A DNA stretch of 64,000 nt from Verrucomicrobiales bacterium (GCA_015075445.1 JABTUJ010000032.1:1-64000), one strand, 5' to 3'. Positions 31,351-40,835 are shown, counted from the stretch's first letter. The notes: generated by a model from the letters alone, not told the origin. Made by a program: numbers and translations.

Positions 31351-33165
31351 TCATCCGCGGAAGTAGAGGTAGGCGGCCAGGATGAGGATCAGCACGACGG
31401 CGGAGGCCAGGACTTCGGCGGTTCCCCAACTGGCGCGCGTGACGGCGCGTTGTTCGGCCGTGACCGTGGCGAAGGTGAGGCCCTCGATCCGGCGCGCGTC
31501 CGGGGTCTCGGTGGCGTAGCTGACCCCGATCATCACCGCCACGCAGACCAGGAGGATGAGCATGCTGAAGTACTGGAAATAGATGTTGTTGACGATCCAG
31601 AGGAAAGATCCCGGGGTGTACCCTTGCTCAAAACCGGCGAGCCCCAACGCGATCGGGGTGTCCACCGCCAGCCGGAAGAGGCCGAGGAGAAAGCCCACCA
31701 CCAGCGCCGCGAGACAGCCGCGGGCGTTGAGGCGTTTCATGAACACGCCGAGGAAGAAGACGGTGAAGATCGGCGGGGCCAGGTAACCCTGAACGGACTG
31801 CAGATAGAAGTAGAGGCCTTTTGACCCCTGGATGACCGGGATCCAGAGGAGGCCGATGAGGACCATGGCGATGGTGGCAATCCGGCCCACGCGGACGAGT
31901 TGATGCTGGCTGACCTTCGGGCGGAGCTTCTGGTAAAGATCCACGGTGAACAGGGTCGAGCTGGCGTTGAAGACGCCGGCCAGCGAGCTCATGAGGGCCG
32001 CCAGGAGGCCCGCGACGACGATGCCCCGAACGCCGACGGGCAGGAGGTGCGCGACCAGCAGTGGAAAGGCCGCCTGGGCCTTGTCCCGGTCCGCGACGGC
32101 CGTGGCCGCGGCCGGGTCCACCAGGATGCCCTGGAGTTCGGGGATCTTGCCGCTCGACGCCAGCGCGAAGCAGATCATGCCCGGGACGATGAAGATGAAG
32201 ACCGGGAGGAGCTTGAGGTAGGAGGCGAAGATGGCGCCCCGGCGGGCGTCGGTTTCGTTCCGGGCACCGAGGGCGCGCTGGACGATGTACTGGTCCGTGC
32301 ACCAGTACCAGAGGCCGATGACGGGGGCGCAGACGAGCATGCCGAGCCAGGGGAAGTTGCCGTTGAAATACCAGGCGATGCGCCCGGGTTCCTTGACGGG
32401 GGCCCAGGTGCCTTCGAGGCCGGCCGGGACCAGCGGTTTCCAGAGGTTGAACATTTCGCTGGGCAGGGCTTCCCGCAGGCCGCTCCACCCGCCCAGCTTG
32501 GCCAGGCCAAAGAGGGTCACGATCACCGAGCCGAGCACGAGCACGACCGTCTGCACCGCTTCCGTGTAGGCCACCGCGCGCATGCCGCCGAGGACGGTGT
32601 AGAGGCCGGTGGCGGCCAGGACGAGCAGGGAACCCAGCCAGAAGGCGTTCAGCTCGGCGAAGCCGAGATTGAGGCGCATCTCCGGGAGCAGCGTGCCGAA
32701 GACGATGCCGCCGGCGAAGATGCCCACGGCGATCTTGGTGATGACATAGGCGACCAGCGAGATGACCGACAAGACGTAGCGGGAGGCGGGGGAGAAGCGG
32801 CGCTCGAGGAACTCGGGCATGGTGTAGACCTTCGAGCGCATGTAGAAGGGCACGAGCACCCAGGCCAGCACCAGCAGGCACCAGGCATGGAGTTCATAGT
32901 GCGCCATGGCCACGCCGTCCGTGGCTCCCGAGCCGGCCAGACCAACGAGATGTTCGGAGCCGATGTTCGACGCGAAGATCGAGGCCCCGACGATCCACCA
33001 GGCGAGGTGGCGCCCGGCCAGGAAGTAGTCCTCGGCAGTGTCCTTGCGTTTGGTGACCGACCACCAGGTGATGGCCAGGAGGATGCCGAAGTAGGCCAGG
33101 ATCACGAGCCAGTCCACGGTGCCGAGACCGGTGTTGGCGGCGAAGACAGCGGGCAGAGGAGTCAT
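31351..33165 (-). CDS. Sodium:solute symporter (SSS family), probable sugar transporter
   Basis: A 604-residue SSS-family symporter with about 14 membrane helices. It starts LGTVDWLVILAYFGILLAITWWSV, then the RKDTAEDYFLAGR motif, FASNIGSEHLVGLAGSGA, and YWCTDQYIVQRALGA, the SGLT signature region, with further segments ending YLYFRG. SGLT-like members couple sugar uptake to sodium. Its ATG (33165) overlaps the araD stop by 4 bases (ATGA), and the operon context (arabinofuranosidase, AraD, ROK regulator) suggests L-arabinose or an arabino-oligosaccharide as substrate. Confidence 0.9.
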   Translation of the reverse strand: MTPLPAVFAANTGLGTVDWLVILAYFGILLAITWWSVTKRKDTAEDYFLAGRHLAWWIVGASIFASNIGSEHLVGLAGSGATDGVAMAHYELHAWCLLVLAWVLVPFYMRSKVYTMPEFLERRFSPASRYVLSVISLVAYVITKIAVGIFAGGIVFGTLLPEMRLNLGFAELNAFWLGSLLVLAATGLYTVLGGMRAVAYTEAVQTVVLVLGSVIVTLFGLAKLGGWSGLREALPSEMFNLWKPLVPAGLEGTWAPVKEPGRIAWYFNGNFPWLGMLVCAPVIGLWYWCTDQYIVQRALGARNETDARRGAIFASYLKLLPVFIFIVPGMICFALASSGKIPELQGILVDPAAATAVADRDKAQAAFPLLVAHLLPVGVRGIVVAGLLAALMSSLAGVFNASSTLFTVDLYQKLRPKVSQHQLVRVGRIATIAMVLIGLLWIPVIQGSKGLYFYLQSVQGYLAPPIFTVFFLGVFMKRLNARGCLAALVVGFLLGLFRLAVDTPIALGLAGFEQGYTPGSFLWIVNNIYFQYFSMLILLVCVAVMIGVSYATETPDARRIEGLTFATVTAEQRAVTRASWGTAEVLASAVVLILILAAYLYFRG

Positions 33166-33872
33166 GCTTTGGGGGAGGCGGGACGTTGACCGTAATAGGC
33201 TCCGGGTCCGTGTTTCCGGAGAAAATGCTTGTCGAGCAAGGCGGGCTGCATCCGGCCGAGGCTGGGTGCCAGGCGCAGGCTTTCGCTGGCCAGGCGGGCG
33301 ACGAACTCGAGGACGACGGCGTGGTGGACCGCGTCGTGGACATCGCGGCCCCAGGTGAACGGGCCGTGGCTGGCGACGAGCACGGCGGGGAACTTCAGCG
33401 GGTCGAGGTCGCGGAAGCGCTCGACGATGACATGGCCGGTGTTGGCTTCGTAATTCGTGCGGATCTCGCGCGGCTTGAGCCGGCGGGTGCAGGGAATATC
33501 GCCGTGCCAGTAATCCGCGTGGGTGGTCCCGAAGGCGGGGAGGGGTCGGCCGGCCTGCGCCCAGGCGGTGGCGTGGAGGCTGTGGGTGTGGACGATGCCG
33601 CCGAGGGTGGGGAACGCGCGGTAGAGGACCCGGTGGGTGGGAGTGTCCGAGCTGGGCTGGCAGCGGCCTTCGACGACCTCGCCGGTGCTGAGGGAAACGA
33701 CGACGTGGTCGCGCGGCTTGAGGGTGGCGTAGGGGACGCCGGAGGGCTTGATGACCATCAGACCGCGCTCGCGGTCGATGGCGCTGGCGTTGCCCCAGGT
33801 TTGGATGACCAGCCCTTCACGGACCAACTCGAGGTTGGCGTGGCAGACGTCTTGCTTGAGCGACTCGAGCAT
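33162..33872 (-). CDS. araD: L-ribulose-5-phosphate 4-epimerase
   Basis: AraD epimerises L-ribulose-5-phosphate to D-xylulose-5-phosphate, the last step of L-arabinose breakdown. The 236-residue product has MLESLKQDVCHANLELV, TWGNASAIDRERGLMVIKPSGVPY, SSDTPTHRVLYRAFPTLGGIVHTHS, TTHADYWHGDIPCTR and the end LLDKHFLRKHGPGAYYGQ, strongly matching enteric AraD and containing the Zn-ligand histidines. ATG 33872 is chosen by alignment with the usual MLE start; in-frame ATGs at 33896 and 33914 exist. It lies between arabinofuranosidase and symporter genes; araA and araB are not in the window. Confidence 0.95.
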   Translation of the reverse strand: MLESLKQDVCHANLELVREGLVIQTWGNASAIDRERGLMVIKPSGVPYATLKPRDHVVVSLSTGEVVEGRCQPSSDTPTHRVLYRAFPTLGGIVHTHSLHATAWAQAGRPLPAFGTTHADYWHGDIPCTRRLKPREIRTNYEANTGHVIVERFRDLDPLKFPAVLVASHGPFTWGRDVHDAVHHAVVLEFVARLASESLRLAPSLGRMQPALLDKHFLRKHGPGAYYGQRPASPKA

Positions 33873-34055
33873 GAGCGGATCGACCGGGCCTGGCATGTCA
33901 CCGGCCCACGACAACAGGCGGGCCGGACCCGGGAACGGCCGGTTTGGGTGCCGGGGTCATGGTGAGGGTTTTTGAGGCGGCCGACAAGACTGGGCTTGAT
34001 GCGCGGCACGAGCCGAACGCCCGGACGCAGCGAGCCGCACCCGGGGGAGGCGGCC

Positions 34056-35627
34056 TCATTCGAGCTCGAGGATCGCGACGCACTTGGGCGGCAGGGTGAC
34101 CTGGAGTTCGCCGGCGGCGACGGTGGTGCCGGTGAGGACACGGGGTTCGACGGTGCGGGGCTGGTCGAAGGTGTTATGGGCGTTGATGGCGTCGGCCGTG
34201 AGCACGCGGCCGCTGGCGCGGGCGGGGGTGAACCCGTGAAAGCGCGCGAGCACGGGGGCGGCGCGCTGCGGGTCCAGGTTGGCGAGCGAGAGGTGGAGGC
34301 GGCCGTCGCGACCGCGGGAGGCCGAGGCGCTGAGCTGCGGGAGGGTTTGCTGGTCCCACCGGTAGGCGGGGCCGGCGACGTCGGTGGGGAGATGGGTGGC
34401 ATCCTGGTGGACGCGGTACATCTCGAAGACGTGGTAGGTGGGGGTGAGCAGCATCCGTTCGCGGTCGGTGAGGATCATGGCCTGCAGGACGTTCACGGTC
34501 TGGGCGATGTTGGCCATGCGGACGCGGTCGGCGTGGTTGTGGAAGATGTGGAAGTGGAGGGCGGCGACGAGGGCATCGCGGAGGGTGTTTTGCTGGTAGA
34601 GGAAGCCGGGGTTGGTGCCAGGCTCGACGTCGTGCCAGGTGCCCCACTCATCGACGATGAGGCCGATGCGCTTCTCGGGGTCGAGGCGGTTCATGATGGC
34701 GGCGTGCCGGGTGATGAGGTCGTCCATGACCAGAGCCTGGCGGAGGGCGGCGTGCCAGTCGGCCTCGGTGAAGTCCGTGGCAGAGCCTTTGCGGTTCCAG
34801 TTGCCCGTCGTGAGGGTGTAATAGTGGAGGGAAAGGCCGTTCATGCGGCGGCCGACCTCGCGCATGAGGACCTCGGTCCAGTTGTAGTCAGCGACGTTGG
34901 CACCGCAGGCGATGCGGAAGATGCGGTTGGTGCCGTAGTTTTTCACGAAGGTGCTGTAGCGGCGGTAGAGGTCGGCGTAGTACTCCGGGCGCATGTTGCC
35001 GCCGCAGCCCCAGCTTTCGTTGCCCACACCGAAATAGCGGACGGCCCAGGGCTGTTCACGGCCGTTCTGCCGGCGGAGATTGGCCATGGGCGAATCGGCA
35101 TCCGAGGTCATGTACTCCACCCATTCCATCATCTCCTGGACGGAACCGCTGCCGACATTGCCGCAGACATAGGGTTCGGTGCCCAACTGTTCGCAGAGAT
35201 CGAGGAACTCGTGGGTGCCGAAGTGGTTGTTTTCGACGACGCCGCCCCAGTGGGTGTTGATCATCTGGGGGCGCTGGTCACGCGGCCCGATGCCGTCTTT
35301 CCAGTGGTACTCATCGGCGAAACACCCGCCCGGCCAGCGGAGGACGGGGATCTGGAGCTTCTTGAGGGCCTGGACCACATCCTGGCGGATGCCGCGCACG
35401 TGGGGGATCGGGGAGTCTTCGCCGACCCAGAATCCCTCGTAGATGCAGCGGCCGAGGTGTTCGGCGAAGTGGCCGTAGATGTCGCGGTGAATGGTGTGGC
35501 GGCCCTGGTCCACGTGGACCACGACCGTCGTGGGCGGAGCGGGTTCGGCGGCGCCGGCCGGCAGCGGGGTGAACGCGGCGAGGAGCAGCAAGCGGAGGAG
35601 TCGCGGGAGTTCAGGGTGGGGTCGCAT
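34056..35627 (-). CDS. abfA: GH51 alpha-L-arabinofuranosidase, secreted
   Basis: A 523-residue GH51 family enzyme releasing L-arabinose from arabinan or arabinoxylan. A signal peptide (residues 1-26, ending PAGAA) implies export. The catalytic acid/base is Glu204 in FGVGNESWGCGG and the nucleophile Glu327 in IGLIVDEWGTWHD; the substrate-binding LRWPGGCFADEYHWKDGIGP is also present. The TIM barrel is followed by a C-terminal beta-sandwich. The ROK regulator gene overlaps its start by 17 bases and araD follows, forming the order regulator - hydrolase - epimerase - transporter. Confidence 0.95.
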   Translation of the reverse strand: MRPHPELPRLLRLLLLAAFTPLPAGAAEPAPPTTVVVHVDQGRHTIHRDIYGHFAEHLGRCIYEGFWVGEDSPIPHVRGIRQDVVQALKKLQIPVLRWPGGCFADEYHWKDGIGPRDQRPQMINTHWGGVVENNHFGTHEFLDLCEQLGTEPYVCGNVGSGSVQEMMEWVEYMTSDADSPMANLRRQNGREQPWAVRYFGVGNESWGCGGNMRPEYYADLYRRYSTFVKNYGTNRIFRIACGANVADYNWTEVLMREVGRRMNGLSLHYYTLTTGNWNRKGSATDFTEADWHAALRQALVMDDLITRHAAIMNRLDPEKRIGLIVDEWGTWHDVEPGTNPGFLYQQNTLRDALVAALHFHIFHNHADRVRMANIAQTVNVLQAMILTDRERMLLTPTYHVFEMYRVHQDATHLPTDVAGPAYRWDQQTLPQLSASASRGRDGRLHLSLANLDPQRAAPVLARFHGFTPARASGRVLTADAINAHNTFDQPRTVEPRVLTGTTVAAGELQVTLPPKCVAILELE

Positions 35628-36954
35628 AGGATTTCAGTTCGGTGGGTGCGGGGGCCCGGCGCGGGCGTCGGGCATTGGGGATGGACTGGGTTTGCGGCGC
35701 GGTGGTGGCCCGGGGTGAGGTGCGGGTGGAGGTTTCGGCCATGCGACGCCGGGTTGCCTCGGGGAGCGGGCCTTCGCTCGACGCCGGAAACAACAGGCGG
35801 TCGATGCCGGCCGCGATCAGTCCTTCGAGGCGGCGCCGGGGAGCGGGTTCACAGATCACTTCGCCGAACCGGGCCCACATGGCCCCGCGGCGGACGGCTT
35901 GGGCCAGGCGTTCGAGCACCGACGCGGGCAGGTCAGTGAGGTGGCCGGTCACGACGACCCGGCGCAAGCCCAGAACATTGAGGGCGCCGGCGAGAATGGC
36001 GCCCATGGCGTCCAGCGCGTTGCCGAGCCAATCGGGCAGGCCTTCCGACCGGATGCGGCGGGCGAGGGTTTCGAGGACGGTGACGTCGGCGCCGGGCGGT
36101 TCATTGAGACTGCGGCAGAGACCAGAGCGGGACAGGAGGGTTTCGACACAACCGGTGGCACCGCAACCGCACAGGCGGGGATTGCCCAGGACCGGGGTGT
36201 GCCCGAGTTCGGCGCTGAGGGGCAGGGGATGGCGCAGGAGTTGGCCCCCTTCGATGATCGCGCCGCCGACGCCTTCGCCGAAGTCCACGAGCAGGAAGTT
36301 CTCGCAGCCGGGTGTAGCGGCCAGGTGGCCGAGCGCGAGGGCGCGGATTTCCTGGACGAGGCGGACGGGGAGCGACCAGACGCTGGACACAAGTTCGGCG
36401 AGCGGCAGGCGTTCCGTCCAGTGCAGGTTGGGGGAGTAGAGCACGCGGCCGGTGGCTTCGTCCACGACACCGGGGACACTGACCAGGACGGCCCACAGGG
36501 CGGCGCGGGGGATTTGCGCGGCGTGCGTCCGGAGGCAGGCGAGCCAGGCATCCGGAGACGGACCGGTGGGGAAGACCGCCTGCCAGGGGAGCACGCCGCG
36601 GGCGGCGAGCGGAAGACAGGCCAGCCGGGTCTGGTCGACGCCCAGCTCGATGGCGAGGAAGCGGGGTTGGGTGGTGTCGAGGCGGAGGCGTCGGCCCGGT
36701 CGGCCCAGGCGGGGGGGAAGGGTGAGGGCCGTGGTGTCCGGAGGGTCGTCTTCGTCGAGTTCCTCGAGCAGCCCGAACGCGAGGAGTTCCTCGATGATCT
36801 TGCCGGCGGTGGGCTGGCTGATGGAGGCGGCTTTGGCGAGATCGGCGCGGGAGGCGGTGCCGAGGCGGCGGAGCCGCTCGAGGACGGTGCGCTCGTTGAG
36901 GCGGCGGAGGCTGGAGGGGATCGCCGCCAGAGCGACAGCACGCATGGGGGCCAT
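35611..36954 (-). CDS. ROK-family transcriptional regulator
   Basis: A 447-residue ROK repressor. The N-terminal winged helix-turn-helix spans about residues 15-70 (LERLRRLGTASRADLAKAASISQPTAGKIIEEL), followed by a sugar-kinase-like domain with LLVDFGEGVGGAIIEGG, ELGHTPVL and the zinc motif CGCGATGCVETLL. ROK proteins bind a sugar ligand and usually repress the neighbouring operon. It is the first gene of the arabinose operon and overlaps the arabinofuranosidase gene by 17 bases, so autoregulation is likely. The last 55 residues are low-complexity (Pro/Arg/Thr), a possible extension. Operator sites were not located. Confidence 0.88.
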   Translation of the reverse strand: MAPMRAVALAAIPSSLRRLNERTVLERLRRLGTASRADLAKAASISQPTAGKIIEELLAFGLLEELDEDDPPDTTALTLPPRLGRPGRRLRLDTTQPRFLAIELGVDQTRLACLPLAARGVLPWQAVFPTGPSPDAWLACLRTHAAQIPRAALWAVLVSVPGVVDEATGRVLYSPNLHWTERLPLAELVSSVWSLPVRLVQEIRALALGHLAATPGCENFLLVDFGEGVGGAIIEGGQLLRHPLPLSAELGHTPVLGNPRLCGCGATGCVETLLSRSGLCRSLNEPPGADVTVLETLARRIRSEGLPDWLGNALDAMGAILAGALNVLGLRRVVVTGHLTDLPASVLERLAQAVRRGAMWARFGEVICEPAPRRRLEGLIAAGIDRLLFPASSEGPLPEATRRRMAETSTRTSPRATTAPQTQSIPNARRPRRAPAPTELKSYATPP

Positions 36955-36975
36955 GGAAGGGCGGCGGGGCTTGTT

Positions 36976-37857
36976 TCACCACCAGAAGGCTGGCTGGCCG
37001 TCGGTGCGGACGCGCATCTTTTCGAATCTCCGCCATTCGGCGTGGCCATCGAGCATGAGGAGGTTGCCGCCGGCGGGGAGTTTGCCGGTGCTCATGTGGG
37101 GGGCTTGGTGGCCCCGCCATCCGCCATCCACCCCTTTGTAAGTGTTGGCGTGGCGGTTCAGTTCGTTGTCGCCATTGGAGAGCGTGCCGTCAGCGGCGAG
37201 GACGCGTTCGGTGGGACCGGGGTTGTACTCGCCGCCGCCCGGCATGCGCCAGGGGGCGGGGTTGAAGGACTCGGTGATGTTGGTGGCGCGGATGCGACCG
37301 GAGCCTTTGAACGCGACTGCGTAGCCGATGACGCGGTAGCCGCTGACGTTATCGCCGGCAAGTTCATTAGTGACGCCGGTGGTGAAACTCCACAGCGTGT
37401 CGTTGTCCTGTTTGGAGAAGCCGGGGCAGTAGAGAATGCTGCGCGTGCCGCCGTTGAGGACGAAAGCGTTGGCGGCCTTGGCCGGCAGGTCCCAGGGCCA
37501 GACCGCGCCGGTGCAGTCCGGGAACCGGTCCCGGTTCTCGTCGGCATACATGCGGATGGCGATGCCGAGCTGGCGGAGGTTGCTGTTGCACTTGACGCGG
37601 ATGCCCTTGGCCTTCGCCTGGCTCAAGGCAGGCAGGAGCATCCCGGCGAGGATCGCGATGATGGCGATGACGACCAGGAGTTCGATGAGGGTGAACGCGT
37701 GAGGCGGACCGGGGAGGCGTCCGGGAGGGGCGCCGCGGACCGCGGGGGTGGTTGGAGGGGCGAGGCAGACATGGCGCGCGCGGGGGTTGGTTGGGCCCAC
37801 GTCACGGCCCGTTCGTCGCGGGGCGAACGCTGCGGCGCGCGTGGGGTTGGCGGACAT
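36976..37857 (-). CDS. Type II secretion pseudopilin (DUF1559-like)
   Basis: A 293-residue pseudopilin. A long leader of about 50 residues, rich in Arg and Pro, precedes the hydrophobic helix FTLIELLVVIAIIAILAGML, cleaved by prepilin peptidase after HA. The rest has GIRVKCNSNLRQLGIAIRMYADEN and, near the C-terminus, LLMLDGHAEWRRF, the H-x9-DG-type motif of Verrucomicrobial/Planctomycetal pseudopilins. ATG 37857 is preferred over the longer frame to 38013, which reads through a dispersed repeat. Upstream, an AT-rich stretch carries a perfect TTGACA (37887-37892, minus strand) close to the ATG, a candidate promoter without a strong -10. Confidence 0.85.
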   Translation of the reverse strand: MSANPTRAAAFAPRRTGRDVGPTNPRARHVCLAPPTTPAVRGAPPGRLPGPPHAFTLIELLVVIAIIAILAGMLLPALSQAKAKGIRVKCNSNLRQLGIAIRMYADENRDRFPDCTGAVWPWDLPAKAANAFVLNGGTRSILYCPGFSKQDNDTLWSFTTGVTNELAGDNVSGYRVIGYAVAFKGSGRIRATNITESFNPAPWRMPGGGEYNPGPTERVLAADGTLSNGDNELNRHANTYKGVDGGWRGHQAPHMSTGKLPAGGNLLMLDGHAEWRRFEKMRVRTDGQPAFWW

Positions 37858-37925
37858 GGTGGATACATTCTTAACAATCTTAAGGATGTCAATGGCAATT
37901 CGCGTGCGACGGAGCGACGGCCGGC

Positions 37926-37949
37926 CCGTAGGAGTCGAGGTGACGAGAC
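37926..37949. repeat. Half copy of the dispersed inverted repeat
   Basis: A 24-bp half element (GTAGGAG to GAGACTC) upstream of the Tat-exported oxidoreductase gene, followed to 38013 by short direct repeats (GCGCGGCGGTC and GCTGGCTC units). No gene is seen in 37858-38059. Confidence 0.9.
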
Positions 37950-38059
37950 TCGCGCGCGGTCGCGCGGCGGTCGCGCGGCGGTCGCTGGCTCGCTGGCTCG
38001 CTGGCTTGACCACGCCGCCAGGGTCGCGTTAACTCCGCCGAACTGTGCAGCACACCCTT

Positions 38060-39376
38060 ATGAGACACACCGCGATTCCGCCCGCCGGACAAACGCGCCG
38101 GCACTTCCTCCAATCCTCCACCGCCGCCACGGTGACCACTTTGTTCGCGCTGCCGCTGGCCTCGCGTTCCACCGGGTTCGCCGCCAACAGCGACACGCTC
38201 CGGATCGGGTTGATCGGCTGCGGCGGCCGCGGCACCGGCGCTGCAGGGGAGGCCCTCACCGCGGACAAGAATACCGTGCTGGTGGGTGTCGCCGATCCTT
38301 TCGAGGCCCAGGCCAAGTCGTGCCTGAACGCCCTCAAGAACAAGGCGGAACTCAAAGACCGCGTGCAGGTCTCCGCGGCGACCATCTACACCGGGGTCGA
38401 TGGCTATAAGAAGTTGATTGAAAGCGGGGTCGACGTGGTCCTGCTGGCGGCGCCGCCGGGCTTCCGTCCGGCCCACCTGCAGGCGGCCGTGGCGGCCGGG
38501 AAACACGTCTTTTGTGAGAAGCCCATGGGCACGGACAGCCCGGGCGTCCGCTCGGTGATGGCTTCGGTCCAGCAGGCGCGGGAGAAGAACCTGGCCCTGA
38601 CCGCCGGCTTCTGCTGGCGCTACGACTTCGCGCGCCGCGAGTTTTACCAGCGCGTGCATGAGGGGGCGCTGGGCGAGATTCGGGCCGTCTACGCCACTTA
38701 CCTCACCGGTCCCGTGAAACCGATGCCGCCGGCGACTGCCCGGCCCGCTGGGATGGGCGACGTCGAATGGCAGTTGCGCAACTGGTACAATTTCACCTGG
38801 CTCTCGGGTGACGGCCTGGTCGAGCAGGCGTGTCACAGCGTGGACAAGATCATGTGGGCGATGAAAGACGAGCCACCGGCCAAGGCCGTGGGCAATGGCG
38901 GCCGTCAGATCCCCAACCACGAAGGCAACATCTTCGACCACATCGACGTGTTCTACGAGTGGGAGAATGGCGTGCGGGCGTTCATGGCCCAGCGCCAGAT
39001 CGCCGGGTGTTATAGCGACAACTCGGACTACGTCATGGGCGAGAAGGGCACCGGCACCATCAAGGGTTGGGCCGCACCCATCATCAAGGCAGGCGATACG
39101 TGGCGCTATCGCGGGGCCGCCAACAACATGTACCAGACCGAGCACGACGAGCTGTTCGCCGCCCTCCGGGCCGGACGTCCGATCAACGACGGTGACTGGA
39201 TGGTCAAGAGCACGCTGGCCGCCATCATGGGGCGCCAGGCCGCGTACACCGGTCAGGAGATCACCTGGGAACAAGCCCTCAACTCGGAGGAAAAGTTCGT
39301 GCCCGACAACCTGACCTGGGACATGGCCCTGCCGATCAAACCCCTGGCGGTCCCCGGCAAGACCAAGTTCATCTAG
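38060..39376 (+). CDS. Tat-exported Gfo/Idh/MocA family oxidoreductase
   Basis: A 438-residue NAD(P)-dependent oxidoreductase. A Tat signal (TRRHFLQSSTAATVTTLF) near residues 13-40 implies export in folded form. It has LRIGLIGCGGRGTGAAGEAL (Rossmann fold), the catalytic GKHVFCEKPMGTD (Glu-Lys-Pro) and a C-terminal beta-rich domain. Many such genes occur in Verrucomicrobiota and act on sugars or sugar acids. A GTG start at 38045 is possible, but the ATG at 38060 fits better. A weak terminator-like inverted repeat follows. Confidence 0.9.
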   Translation: MRHTAIPPAGQTRRHFLQSSTAATVTTLFALPLASRSTGFAANSDTLRIGLIGCGGRGTGAAGEALTADKNTVLVGVADPFEAQAKSCLNALKNKAELKDRVQVSAATIYTGVDGYKKLIESGVDVVLLAAPPGFRPAHLQAAVAAGKHVFCEKPMGTDSPGVRSVMASVQQAREKNLALTAGFCWRYDFARREFYQRVHEGALGEIRAVYATYLTGPVKPMPPATARPAGMGDVEWQLRNWYNFTWLSGDGLVEQACHSVDKIMWAMKDEPPAKAVGNGGRQIPNHEGNIFDHIDVFYEWENGVRAFMAQRQIAGCYSDNSDYVMGEKGTGTIKGWAAPIIKAGDTWRYRGAANNMYQTEHDELFAALRAGRPINDGDWMVKSTLAAIMGRQAAYTGQEITWEQALNSEEKFVPDNLTWDMALPIKPLAVPGKTKFI

Positions 39377-39378
39377 AC

Positions 39379-39404
39379 TTTTTCGCTCCTGCGTTGCGAA
39401 AAAA
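39379..39404. terminator. Possible bidirectional terminator
   Basis: An inverted repeat TTTTTCGC / GCGAAAAA (39379-39386 and 39396-39403, 9-base loop) between two convergent genes. The stem is A/T-rich with only 3 GC pairs, so the assignment is weak. Confidence 0.4.
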
Positions 39405-39423
39405 TCTGGCCGCGCCCTGACGG

Positions 39424-40371
39424 CTATCGCAGTTGGGCGCGATACCAATCCAGCGTCGCGGCCAGGCCGGCCTGCCACGACACGGCCACCCGATAATCCA
39501 GGTCCCGTGTCGCGGCGGCCACATCCGCATTCGAGAAGCGCACATCACCGGGTCGGGGCGGTTCGAACTGCGGTTCCAGCGCGTGCCCGGTCAACCGCTG
39601 CAGCTCACCGATCAGTTCGAGCAACGTCAGGCTGGTGCCGGTGCCCACATTGAAGACGCGGCCGGCAACCCGCTCGGCAGCACCTTCCGCCGCGGCCAGG
39701 TTGGCCGCGACGACGTTCGCCACGTACACGAAGTCGCGGGATTGGTGGCCATCGCCAAACACGGTGGGGCGCTGGCTGGCGAGGAAGGCGGCGCAGAAAC
39801 GGGCGATCACCCCCGAGTACGGCGAGTCCGCCGCCTGGCGCGGGCCGAACACGTTGAAGTAGCGGAGGGCGACGGTCTCGAGGCCATACAAGGCATGGAA
39901 CAACTGGCCGTAGCGCTCGGCGGCATACTTTTGAAGTGCATAAGGCGTCAGCGGTAGAGGCGGCAGATCCTCCCGCTTGGTCACCTCCTCCCGGTCCCCG
40001 TACACCGCCGAGGAGGACGCCAGCACCATGCGCCGGACGCCGGTGTCGCGGGCGGCGGTCAACACCTCAAGGGTGCCCACCACGTTGTCCCGGTGACTCT
40101 CGCGCGGGTACTGGACGGACTTGGGCACCGACACCAGGGCGGCTTGATGGAACACCCAGTCGCAGCCGGCCATCGCCCGGCGCACCGCAGCGGCATCCGT
40201 CACGTCCCCCGGGACAAACTCGATCTGCCCCGCCAGCCCGGGCCCGGCCAGGTTCGCGCGCGAACCGCTGGAGAGATTGTCAAGCACCACCACGTGTGCG
40301 CCACGACGGACGAGCGCTTCGGCGAGGTGGGATCCGATGAAACCGGCGCCGCCGGTGACCAGGGCTTTCAT
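39424..40371 (-). CDS. NAD-dependent nucleotide-sugar 4-epimerase
   Basis: A 315-residue extended SDR of the UDP-glucose/UDP-GlcNAc 4-epimerase (GalE/WbpP-like) group. It has MKALVTGGAGFIGSHLAEAL at the N-terminus, the catalytic Ser in VLASSSAVYGD, the YALQK (Tyr-x3-Lys) and RYFNVFGPRQ motifs, and a GTSLTLLELIGEL C-terminal region. It probably supplies a UDP-hexose or UDP-HexNAc precursor for surface glycans. It stands alone with an ATG at 40371; tandem repeats occupy the upstream region. Confidence 0.9.
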   Translation of the reverse strand: MKALVTGGAGFIGSHLAEALVRRGAHVVVLDNLSSGSRANLAGPGLAGQIEFVPGDVTDAAAVRRAMAGCDWVFHQAALVSVPKSVQYPRESHRDNVVGTLEVLTAARDTGVRRMVLASSSAVYGDREEVTKREDLPPLPLTPYALQKYAAERYGQLFHALYGLETVALRYFNVFGPRQAADSPYSGVIARFCAAFLASQRPTVFGDGHQSRDFVYVANVVAANLAAAEGAAERVAGRVFNVGTGTSLTLLELIGELQRLTGHALEPQFEPPRPGDVRFSNADVAAATRDLDYRVAVSWQAGLAATLDWYRAQLR

Positions 40372-40401
40372 GATTGTCAGGTGCTGCTGCCGCCGACGGT
40401 C

Positions 40402-40565
40402 CCATGAACCGCCCGGTGAGGGCACCGGGCCTACAACCTGTAGGCCAGGTCCCCCGACCCGGCGGGGAGGGTCCATGCCCTCTTCCCATGAACCGCCCGG
40501 TGAGGGCACCGAGCCTACAATCTGTAGGCCGGGTCCCCTGACCCGGCGGGGAGGATTCATGCCCC
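40402..40565. repeat. Two tandem copies of an ~84-bp palindromic repeat
   Basis: Two head-to-tail copies (40402-40485 and 40486-40565) starting CCCATGAACCGCCCGG. Each contains two short inverted repeats: CCTACAA-NCTGTAGG, and CCGGGTCCCCTGACCCGG (or a variant). The 450 bases between the epimerase and the SDR hold these repeats and no gene that I can support. Confidence 0.85.
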
Positions 40566-40835
40566 CGGAGCAGGTCCGGCAGGGCCAGGCCGCTTCCCGG
40601 TTTGGGCGACGGCAGACAGGGCGCTCGTTACCACACGCGCCCGGGGGGACGTCAAGAGTCGCTTTGGGCTGGCGTCCCGGGCCGGGTTGCCGTAGGCCCC
40701 TGCGGCAGCAGCCCGGTTCGTGCGTGGATCGGTCCGGACCCGCGACCGGAGCTACCGGCGGCGATCCAGGCCGGGCGATGCCGGAACCGAGCGCCGTGCG
40801 CGCGCGGGCAGCCGGCATTGACCATGAGGTGGGCG

